Below, in pieces: positions 33,558 to 45,039 of a stretch of DNA of 64,000 nucleotides; position 1 is the first letter of the stretch, and the number at the start of each line of letters is the position of its first letter. This DNA comes from Cyrtodaria siliqua (lineage: Eukaryota > Mollusca > Bivalvia > Adapedonta > Hiatellidae), in the NCBI GenBank assembly GCA_037043455.1, contig JAWPHD010000127.1, forward strand, positions 317,501 through 381,500. The letters run 5' to 3'. Below the pieces are notes generated by a model. That model saw only the letters and a program-made list of their open reading frames with translations. It did no database searches and was not told where the DNA came from. The translations under genes and the position numbers were made by a program.

Positions 33558-33582
33558 CGATTTATTCACCACCTGTTATATT

Positions 33583-33819
33583 TATGTGTCTAAGCAACGG
33601 ACCTAAGAGAAAAACTTAACCTACGCTACCTAAGCATTGCAAAACATGGAAAACGTGCTTCTTCACTGTTAACATGCTACATGGCTGATTAGCTCATGTA
33701 AATAAATTGAGTTCGATCACAGATTTTTAATTGAATAGCATTGTTATATTTCATAGTGTCTAGGGTTTTGGAAGAAAAAGCCAAATACATTTACAATTCA
33801 GCTGAAAGTAGATACACAA
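33583..33819. other. Intergenic, no feature
   Basis: Nothing recognisable. Confidence 0.5.
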
Positions 33820-33985
33820 ATCAAACGGGACATTTAGCATTCAAGGACCACCACAGTCACCACAAAAACGCACAGAATCAAACAACAATTACAAAGATGA
33901 ATAAAAGGCAAAATATGACATCACAAACATATAAGGGCTACCACCTTGGAATTGTCAGTGGAAAAGTGCCACTTTATATTGATTT
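33820..33985 (-). mobile_element. RTE-A tail fragment, minus strand
   Basis: A diverged copy. On the plus strand it shows 'tagcattcaaggaccac', 'atgacatcacaaacat' and 'ccttggaattgtcagtgg'. Confidence 0.7.
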
Positions 33986-34415
33986 TAGAACAAAAAGATT
34001 TAAACCAAAACATGAAAATCCTTCTTCTTTTTTTTTTTAAATTAGTTTACTTTATGCAGACACCGATAGTTTGTGCGTTGTTGTGCGATTATCCTAGTAT
34101 ATGTATGTTGCGGACTTTTTTGATTTTACGAAATTGAAACTTAGCCAAATTGTTGCTTGATATTATACGTCTTGCTAGATATGTCTGCATTTGACCATGC
34201 TTTTTACATGAAAATAACATCAAGTTGAGTTTTACAAACAATCTGCAAAGGGCGATACCGTAATAAATCAAACATATCGAGTTATACGAGGAGTAACAAG
34301 AAAAACCCAATTTTATTCCAGATATCAATGAATATTACTGGAATCGCATTGATTTTACGATATGTTTTTATTTATTCGCTATTGACGGAAACGATGCCTA
34401 GTGTAGGAACCTCAA
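33986..34415. other. Intergenic, no gene seen
   Basis: AT-rich sequence with a T run at 34028-34040. Confidence 0.5.
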
Positions 34416-34612
34416 ACGTGAAACATGTCACAAATGTAAAAACGGTTACAAATGTAAAAACAAAGTCACATATGTTATAACATACGACAAATTTAACACG
34501 TTTGGTGACATATGTAAAAGAAGTGACAAAAGTGAGAAAAAAAGTTAACAAATGTAAAAAAAGAAAAAGTGACATATGTAAATAAAAAAGAACACAAATG
34601 TAAAAATACATC
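34416..34612. repeat. Degenerate CAAATGTAAAA/GTGACATATG tandem repeat
   Basis: About twelve variants of 'cacaaatgtaaaaa' and 'gtgacatatgtaaa' alternate with A-rich linkers. Apparent membrane-like frames on the minus strand come from this low-complexity sequence. Confidence 0.7.
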
Positions 34613-34639
34613 TTTAAACGTCCATTTCTTTAGCTCTGT

Positions 34640-34750
34640 TGATCAAAGGTCATGACCATGACGTGGTTCGGCGTCCGTCCGTCCGTCTGTTCGTCCGTAA
34701 ACTTTTGCTCGTGGCGACTTCTCCTCAGACACCGCTTGGCCAATTTTGAC
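34640..34750 (-). repeat. Fragment with (GTCC)n, related to the GGAC-tailed repeat
   Basis: 'ggcgtccgtccgtccgtctg' followed by 'ttggccaattttgacc' resembles, in inverted orientation, the GGAC-rich end of the repeats at 41250-41345 and 54560-54652. Confidence 0.55.
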
Positions 34751-34782
34751 CAATACAATGCGGCATACAAGTAGATATAGAA

Positions 34783-35050
34783 AAGGAAATGTAGTTTTCA
34801 TAGTAGACAGTCAAGAAAAATCACGCATTAAAACAACAATAATTACAAGTTTGATAGGTAGAAAGGCGTGTGACATCACCCCCAATAAACACGTTGACAA
34901 TTGGACTACCACCTTGGAACGGCCAGTGGCATACATGCCGCTGGCGGTATAAACCAGTTTCTGGGGTGCACCAAACCTTACTCTTGCCTATTGTCATCCC
35001 AAATAAAACGAGACAGTATAAATAACGACATAATAAGCAGAATTAAAAGA
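34783..35050 (-). mobile_element. RTE-A tail fragment, minus strand
   Basis: Diverged match through 'ggactaccaccttggaac', 'gtataaaccag', 'ggggtgcaccaaacc' and 'attgtcatccca'. Confidence 0.78.
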
Positions 35051-35159
35051 CGATATAAGTATAACACGAATATGATAATGTATATAAGAATAAAAATATC
35101 TAGAAATCAACACAGCAAGTACCATATGCTATTTAAACAGAAACAGATGAAATGCCGCC

Positions 35160-36740
35160 ACAAAGAAAAGGTTATAAGTCCAACAAGAAGAGTAGCATTC
35201 ACATAACACAGTCACTCCAACAAGTATTACAAAGCAAAGGTGATTCAAAAAGTACATCACAAACACATTAAAAAAAAGCACACCACAAACATATAAGGGT
35301 TGACAACAGGGGTATCGCCTTGGAACGGTTAGTGGCAAAAAGGGACCACCGTGGAATTTAAACCGGTTCAAGGTGCCCCTAACTCTTATCCTGTCATCAT
35401 CCCGAAACAACAGGACAGTGTAAATAAAAATAATCCCCGCCAAGCTAACCCCTTACATTAGGGAAAGAATAGATAGGTATTATAAGGTATTATAAGAAAA
35501 AACACAGAAATGTTCATGTATATAATATATAAAAAAGATAAGTTAAACCTAAGAAGCTAATCTCATATATACTCGATAACTTGTCCGAAGTCAAATTATC
35601 AAGGGGAAAACCGTAAAGGGCAAGACAAAACTGAGTGAAGGACATTTATCAAAACACGTTGTCATAGAGTCCACCGCCCGTCCGGTCGTTGTACAATCAA
35701 AGAGGAAAGCATAGTTGCAAACTGTAGAAGGGTTCACAACTAAGCATGTATTGCACCACAGCTTACTTCGGTCGTAACCTCTGTTTATAAATTTCCTAAT
35801 AACTTTAATAAATAACTCATTAAAATGATCACGACAGATAATCTTCCTAAGTTTGTAAATTACATCTCCATAAAAGACGGGTTGTGATAAACCTTGTCGT
35901 AGAAGTGTTTTAAGATTGCTATTATATGTGTCGAGCAGATCAGTGTTACGATAATACAACTTAGAAAAGGTCTTACGTAATTTATGGTAACGATAATTTA
36001 CAATGAGTTGGAGGAGTTTTTCAGTAATTTTAAGATTAAGGTTAAAGTTCTCAACACGGCTACAAGCTCTGGCAAAACGAATTAACTGAGAAATATACAC
36101 GCCACAAGAAACAGTATTGGGGATATCCCCACCCAAATGCGGATTATTAACAATATCGAAATAAAAATCATCTCTCTTGTCATAAATTTGAGTTATTACT
36201 ACTCAATTCTCAACAGAAGGATGTAAATCAAGAAACGGAGAGACAGAATCCGAAACGTTAGTTTATTGTGTTTTAGTTCTGGAGGATAAATGATAAGAAC
36301 CATAGAAGAAAAGAAAGGATTATCTAAATTAATTATATCATCCAGATAGCGTGAGGTGTTGTTAAAAGTGTCGATGCCATCAGCTTGTGTATCTGGAGAA
36401 AGTCCTAACATAGAGTCACGTTCATAGCAATATAAAAAAGAATCTGCGACAAGGGATGCACAGTTATAACCCATAGGAATGCCAACGGTTTGCCTATAAA
36501 CTGTATGTCCAAACCTGGCAAAAAAGTTGTCTAAAAAGAATGATAGTTATTCACAGACTTGTTGGCAAGTCCATAATGTCTAACCGTCGGGATCACTGTT
36601 GGTAAAAAATGCCCTAACAGTTTTTTCTTTTATAAGGTTATGCGGTAAAGTAGTGTAAAGTGTAGAAAATACATAAGTAGATGATGATGACACTTGAGGT
36701 AGATTACGTAGTTTGTTAAGAATCTGACGAGACGATCATA
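35160..36740 (-). pseudogene. Reverse transcriptase element copy 3 (diverged)
   Basis: This is the longest copy upstream of the palm. On the minus strand the N-terminal finger block appears near 36610-36720 (LPHNLIKEKT followed by AFFTN). The palm shows PMGYNCA near 36465, where Thr of GTN is replaced by Tyr, and YLDDI near 36345. The C-terminal block (ISQLIRFARAC, GDVIYKLRK) spans about 36136-35650. In-frame stops occur near 36555 and 36590, with a frameshift near 36200. The non-coding tail extends to about 35160. It is clearly a different subfamily from copies 1 and 2. Confidence 0.83.
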
Positions 36741-38699
36741 ACATTATGAACATTGAACATTGTGTAGAACTACAGCGATCTTGTAAACTATTTTCTGACT
36801 GCCACAGGTCAAATACTAGCTAGATTCCTCGTTATTTTATTGTATTGCAGGCACACGAAATTGCCATTCTACCATAATAATTGTTGGCCTAAACAATTTC
36901 TCCAGTCCGAATAAGAGAATTAGTCTAGGAAAGCAGAACTGTATGCATGTTCACAAATATGTAAGTCGAAAACAACGTTTAAAATAAGTATTCAATTGAA
37001 AGATGTTCCTTATAAACGTCTGTATGAAGCCTCACACTTCAATACATAAAAAAGCTGAGTTTAAATTATTTCGAAATATACTAAAGCAAAAAAGGAACGC
37101 AACTCGGGAATGTTTGCTATATAATGCTGATGCTAATCAAATGATACATGGCTATGGTAGACCTATCCTTTCCGAAAAAGACATAACACACCAGATGTTA
37201 TCCCTTTAAAGGTTCCTTATTGATAGAATACGCATTTGGTTCAAGCAGGTGACCGAACGTAGGATGTAAAAGTTCGCAATCGCTTTCCAATACAGTACTG
37301 ATATGGCTTAAATTGTCAAAGCGGAAAATCAACATTGATAAATTTCGTGTTACAACGTGTACTGTGATTAAAAAGCCTACAGAAGCACAGTTGTGTCCTT
37401 TCTCAAACAATCTGCAATCAAGCTTAAAAAACATCTTGGGATTTCTCTTAAATATTACGTGGAATTAAATTTGCAGTATATAAATTATATAGCGGATATT
37501 CCCGAGTTGTGTTTATTTTTTCCTTTAGTATAAGTATATACTTTAAAGCTGTTCTGTATAAGTCTATGATAGCGTAACTTTATACAGGTTCACAATCACA
37601 CAAATCGAAAACTAAGTTTGAATTAAGTCAAAATAATTATATAGTTTAAACCTGTTCTTTATAAACGACTAAGTAAAAAGAGTCCCAATGGGCCGTTATA
37701 CAATGCATTATTTATTTAAATATATGTGAACTTGAATTCAGTATTTTAAGATTTCTATATAATCTATATAATCTAGCTCACAGACGAAACATACAAGCTG
37801 ATTTACATAGCTGTTAAGCAATGATGTTTTGATTTATAATTTATGAGTATAATTGTGCATAATAATATTGAACGATGAGTTCAATAAATTTTAAATACAA
37901 TATTACATTTTTCTAAAAAAAAAAAACGAAATTAAATATCTTATTTTCTGGATTATCACCACGCATCATGACCATCCATTGCGTAGGCATCTCAAAATAC
38001 ACGTCGTTAGTGATACCGAAGACGAAGAATGCCAATAATTGAGTTTAAATTTACATAATTATTGGAGAATAAGTTACCGACATATCTTGAATGACTACAA
38101 ATCAGTAGTGTTATTACTTACTGGTCCTTTGAGATCATCAAGCCCAATCTGTGTGTCTTTAAAGTAGAATATCGCTTAAGCCGGTGCTAAGAGGCATGAG
38201 CACTTCACATTACCTCTCATAAACAGACTCAATAAACCCGAGTCTGCTACTTTTATTTCTTGTTTGTGTTTGTTGCTTCCAAAGGATCCCCTTTTCATTA
38301 TTATTATTAATTGTGTTGATGATTTATAACCAGTCCCTGTCCATGTACAATATATTGTTCAGCATGTAAAATCATAGGGAATCACGGAAAACGCGGTTTA
38401 TCATCGATATAAATCAAGCAAATGACAATGACATGACTATGTTACGACACTAGTTTCAGACGTTGTTAAACGTCGGTTTCGAACGCAGCGTTTAGCGACG
38501 ATTATTTAGTACTTGATTTAAGTCAATGAAAACAAAGCAGAAAAGGTTCTAAAGCCTACATCTAGTTACAAGTTATTTGCAGTGTATCTCAGTAAATCCT
38601 TGCAAGAAATGTAATATACAAACATACTCAGATCAACACACATACACTACATACTTTATGTTATATAACACTACCTGCCGATAAGTAAAACTAAAACTG
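36741..38699. other. Long stretch without recognised gene
   Basis: An ATG-initiated 68-codon frame at 37003-37209 is unremarkable and unrecognised. Around 38190-38250 a repeat-like phrase 'cactcaataaacccgag'-type is present. A poly-A run lies at 37914-37926. Confidence 0.5.
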
Positions 38700-39130
38700 A
38701 TGTTTAAACCATTTTTTTTGCCATAGATCGTATCAAGACGGTAGCCTATTGAAAACCATTTTGTGTGTTAACTCGGCGGGGATTATTTTTATTTGCACTG
38801 TTATGTTGTTTAAGGATGATGACAGGGTAAGAATGAGATTTGTGCACCCTTGAACCGGTTTAAATTACCCGGTTGTCTCTTTTGCCGCTGACCGTTCCAA
38901 TGCGGTACCCCTGTTGTCAACCCTCATACTTATGTTTATGATGTACCTTTTTACTGAATGTGTCTCTGATGTACCTTTTGAATCGCATTTGTATTGTAAT
39001 ACTTGTTGGAGTGACTGTATTGTCTTCCAATTGGACTTGTAACCTTTTCTTTGGGTGGCATACTTTGTATTTTCCTTGTCGTTTGTTTTATATGCGTGCT
39101 TTTGGTTTGTGAATGCTACATTTCGTGTTC
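38700..39130 (+). mobile_element. RTE-A tail, diverged
   Basis: The order of blocks is kept: 'cggcggggattattttta', 'gatgacagggtaag', 'gaaccggtttaaa', 'gctgaccgttccaa' and 'gaatgctacatttc'. It is closer to copy 3 than to copy 1. Confidence 0.75.
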
Positions 39131-40154
39131 GACTTTTATACCAACTGGTATGTAATTGTTGCTCTGAGAAGGTTTTAAAATTTGATTTTCTTCATTTGAG
39201 TATAAATTGCCTAATGGACGTCATTTATGCAATGCAATGCGCATATTATGGTAAATATGAGTGCTATTGCAATGGCCAACAATTACGGAACAGCACCGCA
39301 TTGGGAAACGCGACGATATAAATATGTATGAATACATCTTGGAAATCGGAGGTACAAGACATGTCTAGATGTTTATACATAATTACACGTTTCTTAACAT
39401 CATCAACAACCTAGAGCACAAGTTAAAATGCGACACGTTTCCTGAAAACGAGTATTAATGATTAAAACAACACTACCTTCTTACCACCACTTGTAATATA
39501 AACTGAACCAAAAAGGTTTTTACACGACCTTTTAGGGACATAGATTAAACACATGCGCATTGATATCTAGTTTAATAGATATTAAAAATGCTAGGTAAGG
39601 ATGTGGTTTTCAAATAAATGTGTTATCTTGTTATTTTCTTAGCGGAGTATCAGAATTATCTCCCATATATTAAAAACAACTTATTTCATTATACAAACAT
39701 ATGACTTACAACAAATGCACTATTTGGCATTGACAAGACTTGTCCATTCTGTCATTGTTTCAAAACCGCTGAAATATGTTCATAAACGATTGTTAATCTC
39801 GAACAAAAACATTCCGAATTTCGTAATTTTAAAATCACCTCCCTTTTCATTGAAATCAGAACGATTTTCGATAACCTATAAAATTATGTTCCCATTATAT
39901 TTGTTTTATTTGCATCACCGACTTTGTTTACAAATGGCATTGTAGCATTATTATTGGTACTATATATACCACCTTATCATTGACCCCGAACATACACGGC
40001 TTTGTTTCTTGTCTATGGAAATGACATGCATTTTAAGTGCTAAATTGATTTTGCTCAGTATAGTTTACAACTTAGCTTTTGTTAACAAATCTATGAATAG
40101 TGTGTTGTATAATAAATGAACGATGTAACTTTCGTATAAACTATCTGACATATA
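39131..40154. other. Intergenic, no gene seen
   Basis: A frame at 39715-39945 has no recognisable domain. Confidence 0.5.
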
Positions 40155-41615
40155 CAGTCCTATGCATTACTGTATGGAAACGGCTCTCAAGTGAGCCAAT
40201 GCTTATCTAAAGGCAGAGTGTGCCAGCAATTTCACTGATTAGCTATAATAGCAATAAAACCATTAATTTTATCACAGACATCCCAGTTGACCACATGTGG
40301 TCCATTAGGTCAGTGTAGAGGTACTTTAACCAGATGTTATCTGTGAATCCGTTTGTGCATGTTTGTATCATTTTATATTATCGTTCCTGATGGGTAGGAA
40401 TATGTGTGATGAACTTGCAAAAAGATGAATATGGAAGCTGAAAAGGAATAAAGAAAAAAAAATCTCGTAAAACACCATCTAATATATGTTATATTTACAA
40501 TCTCTAACAATGATGATACTAATTTGAATGCCGTATTTTTGAAATAGTCTATAGCTGGTTTTATATTCAAAATATATTTGATAAATCGAGTATACATTGT
40601 ATTTGAACAGGTAAACATACAATTTCAAAATGTTAATAATTCAATAAAAATTTGGACGTGAACACAGGTATAAGCATATATTTAATACATATAAAACAAA
40701 AACAAGAGGTCAATGACCTTGAAGCTCTACTGATTGATTTTGATTTCAGGAAGTAGTGACTACAAACTTGCTTTTTGAAAATTTATTTTTAGCAGTGGCG
40801 GCCATCTTGAATTTCCGGCTGACCTGAAATGTTGCTAGGATCAATTAGACCTCAAGAGCAACATCCCTGTGAAGTTTCATGAAAATCCGTCAAGTAGTTG
40901 TAGAGGAGTAGTCGCTACAAGTTTTCATTATATAACTCTATGTAAACAAAGATGGCCGCTGGCAGCCATGTTTAACGTCGAATCAAAACGATTTTCTACA
41001 AGGACCAACATCATGTCATGCTGATCATTTTAGAAAAAAGTCCCATATCAATATCACTTATAGTTTTCAAGAAGTAGTCGCTACAATCTTGTTTTTTAAA
41101 AAACCTATTTTTAGATTTGGTGGCCATCTTCAATTTCACATCAACATGCATTTTTGCTAGGATCAACTAGACTTCATTGGCAACATTTCTGTAAAGTTTC
41201 ATGAAAATCCATTTAGTAGTTTCAGAGGAGTTGTCGCTACAAAAAGAAGTTTACAGGCAGACGGACGGACAGACGGACACAGACGGACAGACGGACTACG
41301 GACGCCGCACCACGGCATAAGCTCAGCTGATGTCTGATCAGTCGAGCTAACAATGTCTTGTGAAAACAATGAAAACTTATTTATAAGAATATTCACCATT
41401 ATTTGTATTTGATATAAAATTCTAAATCTTGATCCAAATTGTTCTTATCTAAGTGTGATCATACTGGTCAGTTACCACCATGCAGTGTTATCTGATCTGC
41501 TGTGCTCAGCTTGATTATGACCCTTTAATAGGCTCCGGGTCATTAACACATTTGTACCTTTAGATAAGCATTGGCTCACTTGAGAGCCGTTTCCATACAG
41601 TAATGCATAGGACTG
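40155..41615. mobile_element. 1.46-kb element with identical 59-bp inverted ends at TA
   Basis: The left end (40155-40213) begins CAGTCCTATGCATTACTGTA. The right end (41557-41615) is its exact reverse complement over 59 bp. Both ends are flanked by TATA (TA duplication). CAGT-starting termini and a TA target are typical of Tc1/mariner. No transposase is present; the interior is a non-coding 650-bp repeat plus filler. I read it as a non-autonomous mariner-type element. Confidence 0.85.
40700..41345 (+). repeat. GGAC-tailed dispersed repeat, copy 1
   Basis: About 640 bp closely match 54010-54652. It contains two homologous ~330-bp halves, each with 'gaagtagtcgctacaa', 'ggccatctt', 'gctaggatcaa' and 'gtttcatgaaaatcc'. 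It ends in a GGAC/AGAC run and 'cgccgcaccacggcataagc'. Non-coding. Confidence 0.85.
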
Positions 41616-41924
41616 TATACAGAGTACCAAAACACCGGGTTTCATTGAAAAACACTTTGGATAATTTGAAAAGTGCCAAACAACGAGACACGCGAAACAA
41701 ACATATCTTGCAATACGTCATTGACCACTTTAATGTTTTCATATACTAAAGGGAAAAAACACGCAACTCTGTGTTAATAATCAACCATCTTTAAGTGTAT
41801 TTAACAAAAAAAAACAATCATTTCATCTTGTTCATGAACACAGTACTACTTTGCAATATAAGATATGGTAGAGGTATCTATGGCGAATTTTAATCACTGA
41901 TAAATTAACAGAATATATAATTTG
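41616..41924. other. Intergenic, no feature
   Basis: No supported feature. Confidence 0.5.
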
Positions 41925-42005
41925 AATGAATGAATGAATAAATGGTGTTTTACGGCACGTCGACACATAAATAGGTCATATTGTGCGCAAAAACTGATGA
42001 AATAT
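41925..42005 (+). repeat. Dispersed repeat R4, copy 2
   Basis: Nearly identical to 31230-31316 over about 75 bp, including the (GAAT)n lead-in. Confidence 0.7.
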
Positions 42006-42507
42006 GAATAAATGAAGGATTAATTAAAAATTAATGTAAATATATCAGGATAAAACTATTAACAAATAAGGGATGATATGGTAGTAATATAAACTATATT
42101 ACTAAATCAACGAATGCCCGAAAACGGGTATATAAAAAAGTAATTATATACAAGAACATATTATACTGATTTATAAAGTCTGATTTTCTTAAGGAAATCT
42201 AAAACTAGACTAAAATCTATAGTATTAAATAACTCGGTCAAATCTGCATATATACTGACCATAAGCAAGTTTAGTTATATAACGCATAGGACCACTCATA
42301 GTAATAGTTCAGATAATTTCACATATGTATTATGAGTTTTAATTAACAGTACGTGAGGGAAAAAAAGTATGAATAAACTTGGACACCGAACGATGATATT
42401 AAAAGTCATAGTGTAACTAATATACGTTTTTTTTAATTGAATAAAATCGTAGCACCAGTTTAATGTTTTGAGAATTTATAATCAATTTAATTAAAACCGT
42501 CACCTAC
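42006..42507. other. Start of GPCR intron, no feature
   Basis: On the minus strand this is the beginning of the intron after the GPCR exon. No further receptor exon is visible. Confidence 0.55.
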
Positions 42508-42897
42508 CTTAATCGGTACACAAACACAGACGAGCAAAAGGTCTGCAGAGGCAAGAGATAGTAGAAACATGTTTGTCACGTTTTGCATCTTCTTAAACTT
42601 GGCCACGGAGATGATGACCAGCAGATTCCCTACGAACCCGACTAGCATCGTTATTCCATACACAATAGATACAGGTATAAGCTCTTCAATAGGGACGTTG
42701 TAGGGGTCGTACTCGTAGTTGTAATAATCTTCTTCCAACGTTTCTAGTTGTGTTGACATATTTGATGTTGCGTTATTGCTTGAATCCATTGTGACATGAC
42801 TCAGTGATGTATCTGTTGTTACAAACATTATTTCGTCCTCTCCGTCATGTGTAACATTTGAAAATAAATATGCAGAAGATGTGTTTATAATACTCAT
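42508..42897 (-). CDS. First coding exon of a rhodopsin-family peptide GPCR
   Basis: 130 codons run from ATG 42897 to a clean donor AAG/GTAGGT, phase 0. Residues 1-72 form an extracellular tail with N-glycosylation sequons at Asn5, 14, 42 and 46. A Tyr cluster (58, 59, 61, 63, 66) lies among Glu/Asp, a plausible tyrosine sulfation zone. TM1 (about 74-99) carries the class A GN at Asn91. ICL1 is KFKKMQNVTN. TM2 (about 110-129) carries LSLASAD with the conserved Asp119. This pattern is typical of neuropeptide receptors of the CCK/QRFP/orexin-like group, but the ligand cannot be told from two helices. TM3-TM7 are absent from the rest of the window, so the gene has a very large intron or is truncated. 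Confidence 0.9.
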
Positions 42898-44140
42898 CTT
42901 TTATATTTTTATATGTTAATGTTTTATTTATTTGAGTAAACTGTATCAATATTAACTATGTTTGTTTGTGTTAAGTCGTATTGCCAGCATTAGAGAATAT
43001 TTGTTTCTCCAAATGTCTATAAATGCTCATATAGTCTACTGCGTAATCACCTGCCTTCACAGTTTAAAGAAAATGCACGTTATTTTAAAGAGCATGCGTC
43101 TTGATTGATCCTGTATATGCTTTAGGACAAACAGTGAAGATGTCTCGTACACTAGATTCACTTAGTATGTGCGTGCATGGTAAATGGAGCCATGGTAAAT
43201 GGCTAATAAAATAACGAAATCTTTACGAAATGCTATTTAATTATAAGTTAAGTAAACGTCGAACATCGGACACACAGAGTTAGAATGTTTTAAAAATTAA
43301 ACCATATGACATTATTTTGATAATTATCATGGTACCATTACGCAATGTAGGCAACATAAGAGTAACAATTATAGAATATGTCTACTTATTTGGTTACCTT
43401 TAAACAAGACGGAATAAACGATTCAGTGTCTATCAGAAATATTTACACTCGAAACCGAAGCACTTTATATATACTAATATGTCACACAATTATAAAACAC
43501 TAACTATATAGCCGCAGTACATATAAAACATCCGTGTACTATAACGCCTAACAGATGTCTTCATTAAGTAAATCCACAAAGTTCAAGAAATACACAATAA
43601 ACCTCCAGTCGTTGACTAGTTCCTTCTTAAATTAAATACAATTAAATCTTGCGCGAACTTTTGCGTTTGGCAACAACTTCCAATTGGACGCAAGCTTTCT
43701 TTGTAAATCGCAGTATAGTCAAATGCTCCATATAAGATATTGGAAACATTGACAAATCGTGAACGCTGAGAGCTAAAGGTATCTTTTACTATTTCATAAA
43801 ACATTGGTTATATACGAGCTGCAAAAATACAGTAATGTTATATTTTCAAGCGGTTAACCATAACATTTCCCAAAGAGGTAATATTTCAAAACTGATGAAT
43901 GCGTATAAAATCCAATTGGTTCATTAGAGTTGATGGAAATGTTTATTTAAAGCAAACGTTGAGAAACACAATAGCATTTTTTTAAGTGGCTTCTTCTTCT
44001 TGGAACAACATAAGTTAAAATAAAAAATTATATAACTGAGAAATATGTGTTTTGTCGGGCCCTTACTATAGACTTTAATTAAGGGTTTTCATAATTTATT
44101 GTTGCTTAACCATCTCCGAAACATAAATTCAAATGTAAAA
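42898..44140. other. Upstream of the GPCR exon, no gene seen
   Basis: AT-rich. It presumably contains 5' UTR or an upstream intron, but no promoter motif is clear. A frame at 43616-43804 (minus) is unrecognised. Confidence 0.5.
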
Positions 44141-44144
44141 GTAG

Positions 44145-44475
44145 AAATAAAAGTCGAACAGGAAATGTATCATTCCGGGACCGGGTCCCAACCATAAAAT
44201 CGTTGACAATAGGGCTACCGCCTTGGAACGGTCAATTGCAGAAAGGGCCGCTGTGGATTTAAACAAGGTTGTTTGGTGAACCAAACCGCACTCTTACCCT
44301 ATTGTCATCCCAATAAAACGGGACGGTGTAAATAAAGATATCACGCCGGGTTATATTCTCTAACAAACAGTGCAGCACGAATAGGCAAAATATGTATTAC
44401 ACATAAACGATCATGTATATATGCAAACAAAAGCCTAGAAAGCCACACAGCTAGTACTCACTGACTGGGCGGATT
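44145..44475 (-). mobile_element. RTE-A tail, minus strand
   Basis: Matches through 'gggctaccgccttggaac', 'attgtcatcccaataaaac', 'gtgtaaataaagat' and 'agcctagaaagccacac'. Confidence 0.82.
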
Positions 44476-44735
44476 TAAGTTTTGTTATGCGTGATTCGAA
44501 ATACTGTAACTTAAAGCAAATTACCCAAACAAATTGTGTCATTGCAACGATTCTCTTTAAATATGTTGTTGTAAATGTGTTTAACTTGCATTTCCCCTCA
44601 ACATAATCAAATTAGTAAATACTCATCGTATCGGGAACGTCGTCAGATATCCGAATTTTGTAACTATTAAATTATCTATATAAAAAAATGATTGCGAGTT
44701 AACAAATGAAATGCTGAGCAAATTATCAACGTCCG
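44476..44735. other. Intergenic, no feature
   Basis: Nothing recognisable. Confidence 0.5.
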
Positions 44736-44850
44736 TCAATATAAAAGCTGAATAGGAAATGTAGCATTCAAGGACCACAGTCAACCATTACGTTGTCCCG
44801 CCTTAATTCCATTAAGCGATGGCAAAGCTTATATTAGACCTTTCTAACTT
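44736..44850 (-). repeat. Joined fragments of RTE-A tail and MITE M1
   Basis: 44740-44790 gives 'aaatgtagcattcaagga' of the retroelement tail end. It is followed at once by 'ccattacgttgtcccgcctt' and 'aattccattaagcgatgg', the right end of M1 in minus orientation. One insertion probably cut the other. Confidence 0.6.
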
Positions 44851-45039
44851 AAACCGTAATTGTAAACGGAAAGCGTAATTCTGAAATAAATGAGGGGTTT
44901 TCTCAATGTATACAAAGGTTAGTTATACTGACACCTCGATTATCCGTCTTATTGAAGCTGCTAAAGACAACAAAATGTGGTTGACACTAAAGTGATCGAA
45001 TTGAAGACGCCTTTACGAAGAAAATCGAGACATAAAATA

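Larger units (their letters stand above)
33158..33582 (+). mobile_element. Miniature LTR retroelement (TRIM-like) with tRNA-bearing LTRs
   Basis: Two direct repeats of about 146 bp (33158-33303 and 33436-33582) begin TGTAACCGGGTACAGGTAAA and end near 'ttatatt'. Directly after the first is TGGGGGCTCGTCCGGCAT (33304-33321). This complements the 3' end of tRNA-Pro at 17 of 18 positions and matches the retroviral-type primer-binding site. Before the second repeat is a G-rich 'tggcgggggtgta', a candidate polypurine tract. The internal region is only about 130 bp and non-coding. These are the features of a TRIM. Each LTR holds a tRNA-like sequence. Exact LTR ends and target duplication are not settled. 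Confidence 0.8.
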
